Shown here in pieces: positions 1 to 13,000 of a stretch of DNA of 64,000 bases. The first letter of the stretch is position 1. Every line of letters starts with the position of its first letter. Both the position numbers and the translations under genes were made by a program. The stretch covers positions 28,270,882-28,334,881 of the forward strand of contig OU744730.1 in the NCBI GenBank assembly GCA_916613615.1, written 5' to 3'. Source of the DNA: Steromphala cineraria. Lineage: Eukaryota > Mollusca > Gastropoda > Trochida > Trochidae. Below the pieces are notes generated by a model. It was not told the origin of the DNA and ran no database searches. It saw only the letters and a program-made list of their open reading frames with translations.

Positions 1-1680
1 GAGTAAATACTTTCAATTTATCTCATTTCATCTTTTTAATAACAGCATTGGTGGTTCAAAGCAACGAGTGTTTTTGTCGCCGAGTGAGAGTATTAAAGCG
101 ATTTCCATTACTGCAGGAATACTTTGATCATTATTTTAACATTTTATGAAATTTAGGCATACAGCCCATTTGAATTTTGTTTGTTACATCCTATAGAATG
201 CTTGGAAATATTCACTCAAATAATGAGAAACAAATGTTGATAAATTTAAAATATTTTTTGTTTTTGTTTTTTGAATTAACATGTTGATCAGACTTTTTAT
301 ACTTTAGCAATGTACTGTAGAGAATCTTTTTACCCATATTTCAAATATGGAATTTGTCGCAGTAAATACCCAAATTGTGTAGTTCATCTGAGATTAAAAA
401 CAATGATCTTCAAAAAAAAAGAAACCTAAAATGTATCATTTAAAATGCATCCTTACGGAGATGCTGAATTGCTAATGTCAATGAAATATGAATAATAACG
501 AATTAAAAGAAATAAATAGAAAATATAACAAATCATTACCAGTTCTTTGTCAAAATAACAATATGAGAAACAAAAATACTTTACGAACTTATCTGCATTA
601 TTTCTTCAAAATTTGTAAACACGGTTTGTATGAAACAAGCAGTGGGTACAGTCTGTCATTTAATTAACACATTCAAAGGTAGAGAACTGACTGAGCTTTG
701 GACGTGTCACACAATCAAGTGAGGATGATGCTTGTTTGTTTATTTATGTTTCAGACATCTTGATTTATTCCAGTTAAGTTGCAGTTTTAAACTTTCTTTT
801 GTGAACTTGTGCGAAATAATGATGCCGTGTTAACTTTATTGTAGTTTTAATCCAATGGAGCCGAATGTGTTTTTTATAATAATTCATAACACAAAAACTG
901 TTCCACTTTGCTCCGCAGTCTTTCTCTGATTAAGATCTAATGAGGTTTGTTACTTTGTTTTTCTGATTTTTTAAAATACCCTTCGGATTGTGAGTACACT
1001 TTTACTTAATGGTTAGGCCTACATGTTTTGGTGAAAGTTTTAGCTAACGGTGTTTGTTTATAATACTTTAAGATATGTTCATCGTTAATTGTACACACTA
1101 TTTCAGAGAAGCTTTGAAAATCAAAATGCATAAAAAATCCGATCGAATAGTAATGGTAAAATTTGCCGTCTCACTATTTTCATTTTGTGGACGTCATTCA
1201 TTTCACAAAAAATAGAAAACTATATCAAAAGTAAATACCTGAAAATTCATTTTTTCCATATATAATTATAAATTATATCTGTCCATTATCCACTTATCAA
1301 TCAATACTTGTGTGTGTTGTTGCCAATAACAGTCACTTGTACTAGTTTCAAACCAACTGAAATCAGTTATCAATAATTGTAACATGACTTCGGTAAATAC
1401 TCGTTTCTGATTGGTTGATTTGAAGGATTTCCCAGTGTTAAATGGCAATGAACATCCGCAAATTGGCTGAGGCGAAGCACCGCAAAAGGATACATTATTT
1501 GGTCCGCCTCAACATAAAAATGTTCTGATTCTCCCAATATTCTTGTCCGATTCCCATTTTACTGTTTTCTAACTTGCGCATTCCCGTAGATGCCAAAAAT
1601 AATTTTCTATTTGCTTTAGTTTTATGAAATTAAACTTTCTTAATTGGCTAAGTTTCTCCTAATTTGCCGCCTTGTGCCAT
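1..1680. other. AT-rich intergenic DNA, nothing recognised
   Basis: I see no coding exon, tRNA-like sequence or terminal-inverted-repeat element here. Open frames are short, lack family motifs and have no splice context. Confidence 0.5.
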
Positions 1681-1830
1681 GCGGCCGGTTTCTTTCGAAT
1701 CCCATTCCCATGGCACGACGTCACAAAGGCCAACGGTTATGACGTCAGAATGATCAAGTCATCGTCGCAATGGTCTGGGCGAGTTTAAGACATTTGTTCA
1801 GTCGGGTTTGTTCCTGTTAGTTTTTGAATT
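1681..1830 (+). promoter_or_regulatory. GC-richer patch with CRE sites (candidate promoter)
   Basis: This patch is clearly less AT-rich than its surroundings. It has a perfect CRE octamer TGACGTCA at 1740-1747 and a 7/8 match at 1716-1723. Two further perfect copies lie at 2644-2651 and 3279-3286, either side of the SLC6-like exon. CREB/ATF proteins bind this palindrome. That it drives the nearby exon is inference; I see no TATA box or initiator that would fix a start site. Confidence 0.3.
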
Positions 1831-2118
1831 ATATAACTGTTTTCTCTCTCATAAATTTCACAGTGAAAACTATAAGATCTCATCTTTATGAGTGCAACTG
1901 GTTTGCAATATAAGAACACTATTTTAAAGTCTATAACACTGGGAATTCCTTCTTCTTTATAGCTGAGAAAACACTTAACAATAATGGATCAGTCGTTAGA
2001 TCCTTTCAACTCAGAGTTCCCTACGCAAAAATAGAGTTCGTTCTTAAAATGCTTATAACTAACGGTCATGTTACAATATCCATAAATAGTTGCACTTGTA
2101 AAATTTCCGGGATTGATT

Positions 2119-2203
2119 GTTATTCAACGCCTGCAAATTTTCCCGTTTAAAACCTCCGGCTAACGCCGTCATTTTTAAACTGAATTTGCGGGTGTTGAAT
2201 AAC
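2119..2203. repeat. Short foldback element
   Basis: Arms of about 21 bp (GTTATTCAACGCCTGCAAATT and its near-complement at the right end) enclose about 43 bp. It is typical of a small MITE. No target duplication was resolved. Confidence 0.5.
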
Positions 2204-2784
2204 GACTGACTGAGGCATTATTACTTACCATCCTAATGTTTCCAAAATTGAATATCATGATTGAGCTGGGAGATATATGTATCAGTGGGTAGAACTTCAA
2301 CGAGAGTTTTTACTTTACCTATATTCTGTATTCTGAAGATTGAAAATCAAATCAAATTGCATGCGTCTCAAATTTAAGAATTTAATCAAGTAACAATCCT
2401 CGTCCCTGTACCTACATTATATTTCCTGCTTGCGACATACATACCTCGGTGCCCCAAGCTTGCCTTTAAAGGATTTTCTTGTTAAGCAGCCAGTGGGTTC
2501 ATTTTGATGCCATAATTCCCCCCAGTAATGAGGGAAGGTTTAATTGTCATTCGATGCAGGATTATTCGTGTCAGTCAACCAATGAGACTCGAGGATTCAG
2601 CTCTGTCAAGGTAGACTATATTTTCATACATATGATGAATGCATGACGTCACAACAGCATAGTCTATTGCTTTAGGGTGACGGTTGTTGCACCGGTCTTC
2701 TTCTGAAGTGAAGCAACATTAGTGAAATTGAGGTTTCATCCGACGAGAGAGTTGTCAAGGCATCCTTTATTGCTGACCCATCAG

Positions 2785-2919
2785 AACCAGCTGAGAAGAG
2801 AGCACCTGCTAGAGAGCAATGGACCCGGAAGATGGAATTTGTCCTTTCCCTGATTGGCTACGCTGTTGGAGTAGGTAGCCTGTGGCGCTTTCCCTACCTT
2901 TGTTTACGTAATGGAGGAG
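2785..2919 (+). CDS. Single exon of an SLC6 (Na+/Cl- neurotransmitter/amino-acid/osmolyte) transporter
   Basis: The exon encodes the hallmark start of the SLC6 fold: [20 protein letters not shown], then [10 protein letters not shown] and CLRNGGG. This is the cytoplasmic N-terminal edge plus transmembrane helix 1, including the Gly and Trp-Arg-Phe-Pro residues of the unwound Na+/substrate site. It ends at a good donor (GGAG|GTATGT, phase 1). The frame is open back to a TGA at 2709-2711 with no upstream ATG, so it is an internal exon or the start lies in another exon. I placed the left edge at the acceptor ending 2784, but it could lie further left. No second SLC6 exon was recognised downstream, so it is either the 5' part of a gene with a very long intron or an orphan fragment. 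Substrate cannot be assigned. Confidence 0.7.
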
Positions 2920-5894
2920 GTATGTGTACTAAAGTCTGCAAGAAAATATTTTTCTTTGGATTTTATGTTTATATCCTTTACTTGCTTATGATAGTCATTT
3001 GTTGAAGTGTAATGGATCCTTTATATCTGTATTTCCTTACACATTTTCTTACTATCGTCAAGGACAAAAACCTGTGTCAGCCATAGTCACAGGGATATGT
3101 ATTCGAACAATGGTTACCTACACGCCAGACGTCCCCGTGTCATCCAATATTCAAAGACTGACACATGAGAAGAAGACGCTGTTAGTGTAAGAATCGCCGT
3201 TAATATGCGAGATGAGTCAAGGTTGGCTTTCCTGGACAGACGCAAGAGTGTGTGCTGTCGACAAAACGGGCGTTTTCATGACGTCATCGTGATTCAACAT
3301 GATTAATTTGTGGTTCAGTAAAGATGTGGGGTGGCATCACTGCATGTTCTTGTTGTCACAGGCCACTACCGTGACAACATCTTGGTAGCACATGTTGTGC
3401 CATTTTCATAGTTGCCACGGTCAACGTTTCATCTTCCAGGATGATAACGTAACATTTGGGTTACAACGAACAGTTTGCAACCATTTGTAACGTAAAATTT
3501 ACGTCATTATCGTTTCCCAAAAGTGATGAAATCGGCAACAAAGGCTGATGTTGCAAATTTTAGACAGAACACGTTTGAAGTAGAGCGTGAATGCTTACCC
3601 ACAATAATACTTACTTTTCCACATGTGTTACACTGACTTGTTTACTTTTTGTGAATGAAACACAGCAACCATTCTCAAAGTATGGGAATTGGTGTAGTAG
3701 GTTGGAGAGAAATGTGGTTTGCATTTCGTAAATCGAAAAATATTTCCCTAAAGACAGATAAAAAAAACTTGCATAATACCGGCCGATGTCATTCTGACAC
3801 GTATGACGATACAAACTGCCGTTGTGATGGTGTTATCGTTTGAATGTCGGGTAATTTGATGCAAACTTTATGGAACAGCTGACTGTCATGTTTATGAGGA
3901 CGGCTGCTTTATTGAATTTGAAACGTCACATAAATCTCCTTTTACCAAGCGAGAACACAGTATTGCACACTGCTAATGTCCACATAACAACAGAATTCCG
4001 GCACAATCGGCACTCATGATTGATGTAAAGAAAATAATTATTTTGTTGAATGAAGATTAAGAAAGTTTGCATTAGTCATTACCAAAGCCGACAACTCTGG
4101 TCCGATTTGGCAATGCATGTCTAGGAGTGTTTGGCAAATTTGTTTTCTTGTTTTTACCTGAACCTCTCTAACAACTGAACAAGTTTGTTTAATGTCTAAA
4201 TAAGGTTGAATTGCACAGTGTTTAAGATGTCTGTAAAAATGTTTACCAAAATGTTTTGTTAATTCAAACGATTCACATTACCGTGGAACAATATTGACTA
4301 TAGTTGTACAATTTAAAGAGTATCATATCATTAGTTTTGATGTTGTGAAATTGTGAAATTCAGGTCACTGAAAAAAATACCAACTTGACGTTTCGATCCA
4401 CAGTTCCAAATTTGGTAGTCCCCAATGAACTATCGTGTGCAAAAAAGATATCTGTAATTCATTATTCCAATTCGTCGTCAGAAACAGTTAAAAATCTCAC
4501 AATTGCGATGTTAACGGGGGAAAATATGCCCTTATGTCCAGTTGTCAATAACAGTTTGATGACTGATATATTCTGAAAATACGAATCTTGACCTGATAAG
4601 GAAATAATATTATTGTATTTAGAGTTGGTTAAATTCAATGGTCTCGGTTGTATAATTAAAATTATTTACTTTTTTGCTTTATTCTTTCAATAGAAATAGA
4701 AGAAAATATTGCATACGAGTTTTGAATAAAACTGATATGTCCCCTAAAGCATTTAGCATGCCCCTTTTTGTTATTGTACATGCCCTACTCATATTTCGCC
4801 ACTTCAGTTTCTGTGTGATGTGCAGTCAGTATTTGTCAATGACAATCAGAAACTATACTTAGACTTTTGAAAACCTTAAAAATGATCTATAATGTAAAAC
4901 AGCATCTCGGCAATCGGATTATTCATCAAGATGCTTGCTCGCCGTCTTCCAAATAAAGATGAACTCAATACAGCATTTAGTATGAAAAATTGCGTTGATT
5001 GGTTGAAGCCTTAAGCGATATGGGGCATTTTCTCCGATTGGCCTAATGTCAAAGTTGAAAGGTTACTGTTAGGTCAACAGAATGACCTAATACAAAACAT
5101 GTTTATATAAATTTATTGGATTGCCGGTCATTTCAAGTTCGAACCTAATTATTTTATCTTGTCTAGAGTGCTAACGATCACACGTCGAATCTTGTCCATC
5201 CCTTGTGACAATGGACTCGAGCATTCGTTACTTCAAAAGAGCTCACTGAAATATGATTTAGATTACGTGCATTTTTTTTTCTTATGCGACCTTCAGATCA
5301 GATCTGTGAATCGTACTATGAACAGTCTTTTTTAAGAGGTATCATCGACATAATTTTTTAAGGTGTCACAATGTATCATCAATACAAATGCCGATTGAAA
5401 ACATTTGTTGTTTATTTGGAATAACCTGTGACTGTTCTCTGATAGCTGTGAAAAGGAAAGATTAGGAGGCATTTTTCGACGCAATATCGAAAGACCCTCT
5501 ATAAACACTTTTCACAATGAACAATGAATGTAACCCGGTAGTGAGGGATTATTTAAAGCAAATAAACTCGCGAGGGCGCAGCCCGAGCTGATATTATTGC
5601 AATATCACAAGGCAATCGGGTTGTTATTTGGCTTACACTCCCGAGGAACACCCCTACAATGATTTGAATTGTTTTGTAAATACAATTAAGTTTTCAACTT
5701 TAGTTACACTTTGTTAAACATGTCCTGATCGAACTTTAAATTAAGACTACTAACAAGACACTCCTAGAAACTATAGAAACCATATATAAAAAAACATCTA
5801 TATATTAAAAACTATTTCAATGCTATATAGTTAAATATCTATAGGGAACACTTAAAATACAGACCTGACAAAATATACATCGATTGGCATCAAT
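2920..5894. other. Intron or intergenic DNA without recognisable genes
   Basis: Apart from a CRE octamer at 3279-3286 nothing convincing was found. Open frames of about 60-70 codons lack motifs and splice context. If the SLC6-like exon belongs to a functional gene, this is its following intron. Confidence 0.4.
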
Positions 5895-5897
5895 CGT

Positions 5898-5966
5898 TGG
5901 TAGTTCATGTGGTAAAGCCGTTGCTTGACAGCATAGAGGACCCAGGTTCGAATTCTCGTTGTTCAT
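5898..5966 (+). repeat. tRNA-like sequence, probable SINE head
   Basis: An A-box-like segment (TGGTAGTTCATGTGGTAAAG) is followed about 30 bp later by a B-box-like GGTTCGAATTC, then by AT-rich DNA. The acceptor stem does not pair well, so I call it a tRNA-derived relic rather than a working tRNA gene. Confidence 0.4.
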
Positions 5967-6817
5967 AAATCATAACTTATTTATATTACACTTGTATGTT
6001 ATTTTTTTTAAAAGTAAAATTTGTTTGCAATTTCATAACCGATCAAGCTGTTTATGGTTTGTAAAAACAGGACATGTTTTAAATGGAAATCCAAATCCAG
6101 ACTAAAGTGGTGTGCTGACGCGGATTGTTTACTTCAACAATTCTTTAAGTCAATTAACGTGACAAAAATTTCAACAGAAACACATTTAATTGAGAACACG
6201 CCTTCATACAATATTTGACTTCCAAATGATTGAAAATATACAACAAATGAATTGTTTTATTTCACGATCATCATTATTTCGTGTGAAAATATATTCCAAA
6301 ACAACAAGTGATGTATCAGAAAGATTGATCCTATGTTGTTAAAGATTTGGAGATGGGAACGTCAGTATGATATATATAAATTCAATACAGTTCAGTTTAT
6401 TTGACAGCTAAGATAATATTTGACTTTTAATGATAACATTGACATGATGAAAATAGTTTTAACAAATACAAAACTCTTTTGACGGTGGATTTTTCTTCTC
6501 ATTATTTCAAAGTTTTTCCTGTTTTTCCTTCTTTTTTTTTTTAGAATAAAAGTTTTCATGAACGTTTTTTTCTGATATAGACAAAGCTTAAGGACCATGT
6601 AATAAAACATATAATGATGAAAATCCATCTAACAATAATAACGATACATAGAATATTTTCAGAGTCTTTGTGTCGCATTGTGTATGAAGCATAATTAAAA
6701 ACAAAGACTGATAAAATGATAAATGATAACAGTCAATTATTTGTAATGCGCTTTTCCATGCGAAGAATGCTCAAACCGCAACAGATTATATCATTATTCT
6801 GAAACATTCCAATATTA

Positions 6818-6968
6818 AGGTACCCATTTGTACAGCTGGATAGACTGAGTGCAGTGTGGATAAATTGCCTTGTTCAGGCAAAGTATAAGGCCCAGGTCAT
6901 AAATTGATTCGAACTTGCGCCTTTGGTGTGAGATGCTAGCATGCTAACCACTACACCAATATGATCCA
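6818..6968 (-). repeat. tRNA-derived SINE with conserved core
   Basis: Read on the minus strand, a tRNA-like head (A box TGGTGTAGTGGTTAGCA, B box AGTTCGAATC) is followed by GAACAAGGCAATTTATCCAC and then a CTCAGT...CCAGCTGTA...GGGTACC core. The same core recurs with other tRNA heads at about 19230-19320 and 63007-63070. This marks a SINE family with a shared central domain. Confidence 0.6.
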
Positions 6969-6969
6969 T

Positions 6970-8418
6970 GTGGCTTTTGGCTTTTATGGAATTGGCTTTT
7001 TTAATATAATTTCAGATTTCTTTGCATTGTAGAACATAAGGATTTAAGATTTACTGACCGTTAGTATGTCTTAAAAGTCACTTGCGCAAAACACTTCAGA
7101 TTACTATGGATGGTGGTAGCAAGGGTCACTGCTTCTTCTCCGTGGAAATATTTCTGATAAAGAGAGAAACCTCTTTACTATGAATCAATATTTGTGGTGT
7201 CACGATATGTTATTTTATCATGGTCACTACAATTGATGTCAAGAAGCATTTAGACGACTGAAGTCGTCAACGTCTATTATCACAAATAGTAAAATGTAAC
7301 TGGTCTTTTTTAAAGGTTAAGCTTACAATATAAAGTATTTCTGACCATTTAAGGTGGTAAAACTCATATACCAATTCACTTACCAATTTCTGTATAGACC
7401 AAGATAGCAAAACTATTTCATTTGTCACAATAGCTGCCGATTTAAGTCGTCAGATTATCAACGAATCTTACGTTTGCCAATGTCATATAATGAATATTGA
7501 ATACAAACTATGTTTTACAGGATTTTCGTTCTATTTTTTTGAAAAACTAAATATTGTTTCTCATTTTAGTTTATGTTATAAGAAATACAGAAATCAAGTT
7601 TTCCATTTTTTAGAAAAAATTATGCATTCGTTGAACAATACATGTAATGTACAGGGCCTTGACAGAACAAACATTTCTTGCATGTACATCATGATTAAAA
7701 AGCTAACTTCAACTTTGTTCAATTAAAAATGTTACAAAGGACATCTTTAGCAATATCGGCATGGTGTTGTTGACTCTGAATTGGTAAATGATATTTTGTT
7801 TTGGAAATTGAAAATTAGTTCATCATTATATGCCAATTGATGATTTGATTTTCTTCACCAGTGCCAAAGTTAAGTTTATCCTTAGTTAAAGATAAGATTA
7901 ACAAATGAAAATAACTTTTGTTTCACAATAAATCAAACTTATTGGTCCCTGCTTTGGTGCCTTATCAAACATGTATCTCCTAAATTGTGAGAAACGGAGT
8001 CAAATACATTCACAAGATATCTGTTTACAGTTGCAATTGATTTTGCTAATATGTCAGATGTTTCCCATATTTCATACAAAATATTGAAAACATTGAATTC
8101 AGTTTCTTTAGAAAAGGAGATCAGCTGAAGATTTAAGGTAAACAAAATTCCGAGTACTTTATGATGGGTGTAATAAGTATATGTAGAAATAAGATTGACT
8201 GATTTTATATGTTAATATTTTAGTAATGTTACATTACATCAATATTTAAAAGTTATTCTCAAAATTATTTGGTAATGAATAATAAAAGGTTTTGATATTA
8301 TAATTTCTTGTTATTTATAAGTAAAACAAATATATTAATCTAAAACCTTTTTATGTCACAGTAGAAGCATAATTTGACTTTTTCTTTTACCTTTCAATTC
8401 ATTCTGTTAATATTTCAG
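6970..8418. other. Intergenic DNA upstream of gene A
   Basis: AT-rich DNA with no exon that can be supported. A non-coding 5' exon of gene A must lie here or further upstream, because the gene A start codon sits just after an acceptor (TATTTCAG ending at 8418). Its position is not evident. Confidence 0.35.
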
Positions 8419-8815
8419 CTCAGCCATGGATGCTTGTATAATGTCAGTCCTGATCTTCTCAGTTTTCGCTGTGACTGACATATCCAATGGCGAGTCACCT
8501 GGCAACAGGAAGTGTTCAGATCTATGTGCGCAGCTCCCAGCATGCATCTCGTTTAGATATGAACCTTTACGTTGTGAATGCACACTTGAAGTATCAACAC
8601 AAAAAGGAAGCATTGTTTCTGCCTTAGATATGGTGTGTAATGTTTTCTTGTATTCCTTGAATGTTATTAAAAATACAAAACATTTAAATATAACGTAATC
8701 ATCGTTGAAAGTGATTATTGCATCAGATTACTCACCTGTCTTTTTCAGAGTGCCTCTCTTAATCCTTCATTGAAGAACTTCTTTCAATTTCTGACCATGA
8801 GACGTGTGGTAAAAT
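8419..8815 (+). CDS. Gene A exons 1-2 (signal peptide, PAN-like Cys segment, linker)
   Basis: The acceptor ending 8418 shows that the ATG at 8426 is preceded by a spliced 5' UTR. Exon 1 encodes 69 residues: an N-terminal hydrophobic stretch (MSVLIFSVFAV) and Cys at spacing C-x3-C-x5-C-x10-C-x-C, reminiscent of PAN/apple modules. The donor is ATG|GTGTGT at 8633. Exon 2 (8749-8815) lies between TTTTTCAG and AAAAT|GTGAGT and codes for a 22-residue linker, as in paralogues B and C. The 116-bp intron between them is the shortest in the family here. Confidence 0.65.
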
Positions 8816-9531
8816 GTGAGTTATACATCACAATTATTTTCTCATATTCTTCTGATATTTTCTCAGATCAATTGAACATATTTACCGAAACAACATTTTG
8901 TAGCAGGCAGCGAGGTTATTTAACAAGTTGTGATTGTTTTTAGAAAAGGTTCCCCCCCTAGCTAAATCCGCAATTGAAGATTTTTTGTGTGTATCAATAA
9001 ATGTGGGTAGTGGGTTCCTTTATCGAAACTGAAAAGGAAGTTTAAGTTAAACCATGGAATTAAATGTTTTTCGACATTGTTCTATCAGCATTCAAGAAAT
9101 TGAGGAAAGGAGAGCAACTTTAAATTATTTAAATCCATTCTTAATTATTCATTTATCCAAAATGCAATTAAGGGGTCTTTTTAACCCTATGAAATATGAG
9201 CTTGAGTTTGAAAGTGTAAGTAATAATGGCATGTCTGACAATGTATATCTTGCACGTAAAGAGTGCATGAAGATTAAGAAACCACGCCCATTAATTGTTT
9301 TTATTATTTTCATAACAGAAATACCCAAGAATACTGACTGTGTCAATATACCTTAATCAAGATATCAGCATTTTAAGATGGACTTAACATATTACAGAGA
9401 TGGAAGATTATCTCAAATAATTTATCCTTTATCCTAAAAATTGACATGAATCTTGATAAGCCAATGTCTCCACTTAATTCAAATGGCTCTACCACATTTG
9501 ATTAAGGATGTAACATATTGTCTTTATGCAG

Positions 9532-9874
9532 ATAAAGAAGATGAGGCATCAGGCATTCACGCAAAGGAGAAATTCGCAGACAGAAGAGGGCATCTGATGG
9601 TCATTCCTGAGAAGAGGAAACGAAAAGTTATGTTATTTAATCTTCACAGTCTGAAAAAAGAAGTAAATAAAATGAAGCTTCCCCCTGGCATTGTGGCAAT
9701 GAGATACATGTCCTCAATCAAAAGACTTATCATTTCAAAAGCGTTTCCCTCAAAAGTAATACTGTCTTATGATCTTGAGAAAGGATCCCGTAAACAACTC
9801 ATTCAGGGATTTGATCCAAAGGCTATTGCAATAGATGAAGAACAGCAATTGTTATTTTTCATTGATGATAAGAT
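9532..9874 (+). CDS. Gene A exon 3, part left of the LINE
   Basis: Starts after acceptor TTTATGCAG. It encodes the first propeller-like blades (HLMVIPEKRKRKVMLFNLHS; PKAIAIDEEQQLLFFIDD). The 'AIAID..QQLLFFID' pattern is a blade consensus of the NHL/YWTD type. The reading frame continues at 16781-16783 on the far side of the LINE, with the duplicated 13-bp target counted once. Confidence 0.7.
9862..9874 (+). repeat. Left target-site duplication of the LINE
   Basis: TTGATGATAAGAT here is repeated exactly at 16770-16782. The LINE's poly-A tail (poly-T on this strand) begins immediately after it, as expected for target-primed reverse transcription. Confidence 0.9.
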
Positions 9875-10032
9875 TTTTTTTTTTTTTAATTTTTTATTTT
9901 TGAAACTCCATACAATACAAATCACAAAGTCAATTCAGTACATAACAACATTGCATTAACAAAAAGGTTTGATAAACAAGCAAATATGTGATCGGATAGA
10001 TACATTTGAGTATACAAGTGTGTAAAATGGTA

Positions 10033-13000
10033 TCAAAAAAGGTTATGACAAACTGACCAGAATTTGAGAAAGCCTTCATAATTGCACTTTGAATAGGAGT
10101 TAAAGCGGTCAATGTAATATGCTGTCTTAATATCTTCTTTTACATATTTAAAGTTTGGAATCTTTTCCTGTAGCTTCATTTTATATATAGTGTATTTACA
10201 GACAGTAATTATCAAATTAATGACATAATTTCTCTTCTCACAATAACCTAAAATGATGTTTTTCTTCGAGAATTTGACATCGGTTCCTGTTTTATCAAAA
10301 ATCCATTTTTCTATTTTTTCCCAAATAGGTTTGATGAGTTTACATTCATAAAATAAATGCAAAATCGATTCTTTCTCGGATTGGCAAAAAGTACAGGCAT
10401 TAGATTCTTTATATTTCATTTTTGACAGTAGGTCATTTGTTGGCAGAAACCTATGTATTATACTATATTGGAACCAAGAGTGTTGTACACTGTTATAAGA
10501 CTTAAATGTATTTTTTTCTATAGTTCCCCATGTTTTATCATCAGTGGTTTCGTTTAATTCTTTTTGCCATTTTTTTCGATATTTCAACGGTTTTGGATTG
10601 TTATCGGCTATGAGTATATCATAGATTTCTCTGCAACCCTTTGGTTCTCCAACTATGTTTTGTAATAGATATGGTAAAATTGGTAGATGAAGTTTCTTTT
10701 CAATATGTACATTTATAGACTTACAATAAAATTTGATAGATTCGATTATTCCTTGATATTCTAGAAAATGAGTTTTGCATTTGAATAGTTTTTTCATTTC
10801 TTCAACATCTAGAAAATTACCATTATTATCAAACATATCATTGATGTAAGTTATTCCTTTACTTGAGTAATGCTTGTAATTGATTGGTTGTCCATCTATT
10901 TTGATATTGTTATTCAGCCATAAAGGTTTTGATAAAACATCTGAAGCATTTTTAGCACTTTCTGCCTTTTTGGTTATAAATTTACCCCATGACTTTAAAG
11001 TGTCTTTCCAAAAAGGATTTGTTTGTGGTGTTATGACTGTTCTTAGAATGTTTTGTTCGCTTGTCTGTATAAAGCTGTCGATGTCGCACTGCATATTTGT
11101 TTGTGATAATTTCTTTATTTTTGATTCGGAGTTGGCTATTCTCTTAATCCATGATATCTTTTGTGATCGAATAAGGCTTGGTATATCTGGGACTCTTATA
11201 CCCCCTTGTTCATAGTTCTTAGTAATAGTGGCTCGGCTTACTTTGTCGGGTTTATTTTTCCATATAAACTTATAGCAAAGTTGTTCTATTTCTTTTATCA
11301 TTTGGTCGTTCGGGTTCGGTAAAGCTGCAAATAAGTGGTTTAGTTGTGGCAAAAGTAGGCTTTTTAGTACAGTATTTCTACCTAAGGGAGTAAGATTTCT
11401 TGCTAACCACTGTTTCATAGATATCTTTAGAGTCTTTAGTTTATCTTTATAGTTGTATTCCACCATTTCTGCAAGATTGTGAGTAAATATAATACCTAAC
11501 AATGTAAATGAGTCATTTTTCCAATCAAGATTCCAATTTGTACAAAGTTTTCTTTTTGAATTCTTTTCTGAACCTATCCATAATACCTGCGTTTTACTTA
11601 CGTTTATATTTAGGCCTGAGAAGGAGGCGTATTGGCTTAGAGTTTTTAACGTCGCCTGTAGGCATTTTTCGCTGCCACCTGGTATAAGTGACGTGTCATC
11701 AGCATATTGTGAAATAAGGTATTCAGTGTCTCCTATGATGATCCCTTTAATTTTATCATTATTTCTGATCATTATAGCCAAAATTTCTGCACACAGAAGA
11801 AATATATATGGAGATATTGGGTCACCTTGTCTACATCCTCTGGAGATGTCGAAATAATTTGAAAGGAAACCATTTACTACAACGCAAGATTGAATGTTGT
11901 TATAAAATGTCTTTATCCACCTCGTAATAGATGCTCCAAAGTTAAAGAAATTAAGAACTTCTTCAATGAAATTCCAATCCACAGAATCGAAAGCCTTTTC
12001 GAAATCAATAAGAAGCAGAATTCCGGGTATATTCATGTAATCGGTGTAGTCAATAATATCATAAATGAGGCGCGTACATTCACCAATATATCTTTTCGAC
12101 ATAAATCCCTTTTGATCTTCATTTATAATAGTGGGCAGGACGGTTTTTATTCTGTTTGCAATCGCCGATGAACCAATCTTATAAGCTACATTTAGTAATG
12201 AAATTGGCCTCCAATTATGAAGCAAGTGTTTGGGTTTACCTTTTTTTGGAAAACAGGTTATAACTCCTTGCTTTTGAGTCAAAGACAATTCTCCTTTCTC
12301 GTATGCTAGATTTAATGATCTGATTAAATATTCATGAATATTTGACCAAAAGAATTTGTAAAACTCAACGGTAAATCCTGACGAGCCCGGGCTTTTTTCA
12401 TTTTTCATTTTTTTAATGGTATTTAATACTTCTTTATATTCCAATTTTCCTTCTAGATTCGCCTCTTCTTCTTTTGATAGTTTTGGTACATAAGTGTCTT
12501 TGAACAGTTCGTTTAAGTTTGCTTTTTCACATGCCTTTCGTTGGTATAGATTTTGATAAAATGATCTAGTTTCGTTTATCAAATCATCTTTTTTCGTAAG
12601 AATGTCTTTTTGTTTGTTTTCAAGTTTGTATATTGCTTTGTTCAAAAAGTTTCTGTTTTCTAAAGATAAGAAAAATTGAGTTGGTTTTTCTCCTTCCTCC
12701 TTCCATTTTGCTTTAGATCTTAACAGAATACCATCTATTTCATTTTTATTTATCAGCTCTAACTCCTTATTTACCTCATTTAAGTTTTCTTGTAGTTTCG
12801 TTTTAGTGTCTATGTCATTTGATCGGTCTATTTCTAATTCGATGTTATCTATTCTTTTTTCAAGCGTTTGTTTTAATTTTAGTGTTTCCTTTTTCTTGAA
12901 TGATGAATATCTTATTGTATGTCCTCTAATCATCAACAATAGAGTTTCAAAGAACAGCTGATCATTTATCTTGAAGACATATTTTCCTGTTTCATCTATG

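Noticed and set aside
3655..4862. Cluster of 60-odd-codon plus-strand frames after the SLC6-like exon
   Set aside because: None encodes SLC6 helices or has matching splice phases; random frames in intronic DNA.
9054..9356. 100-codon open frame in gene A intron 2
   Set aside because: No motif, no splice sites at its edges, and the gene A model splices over it with correct phases.
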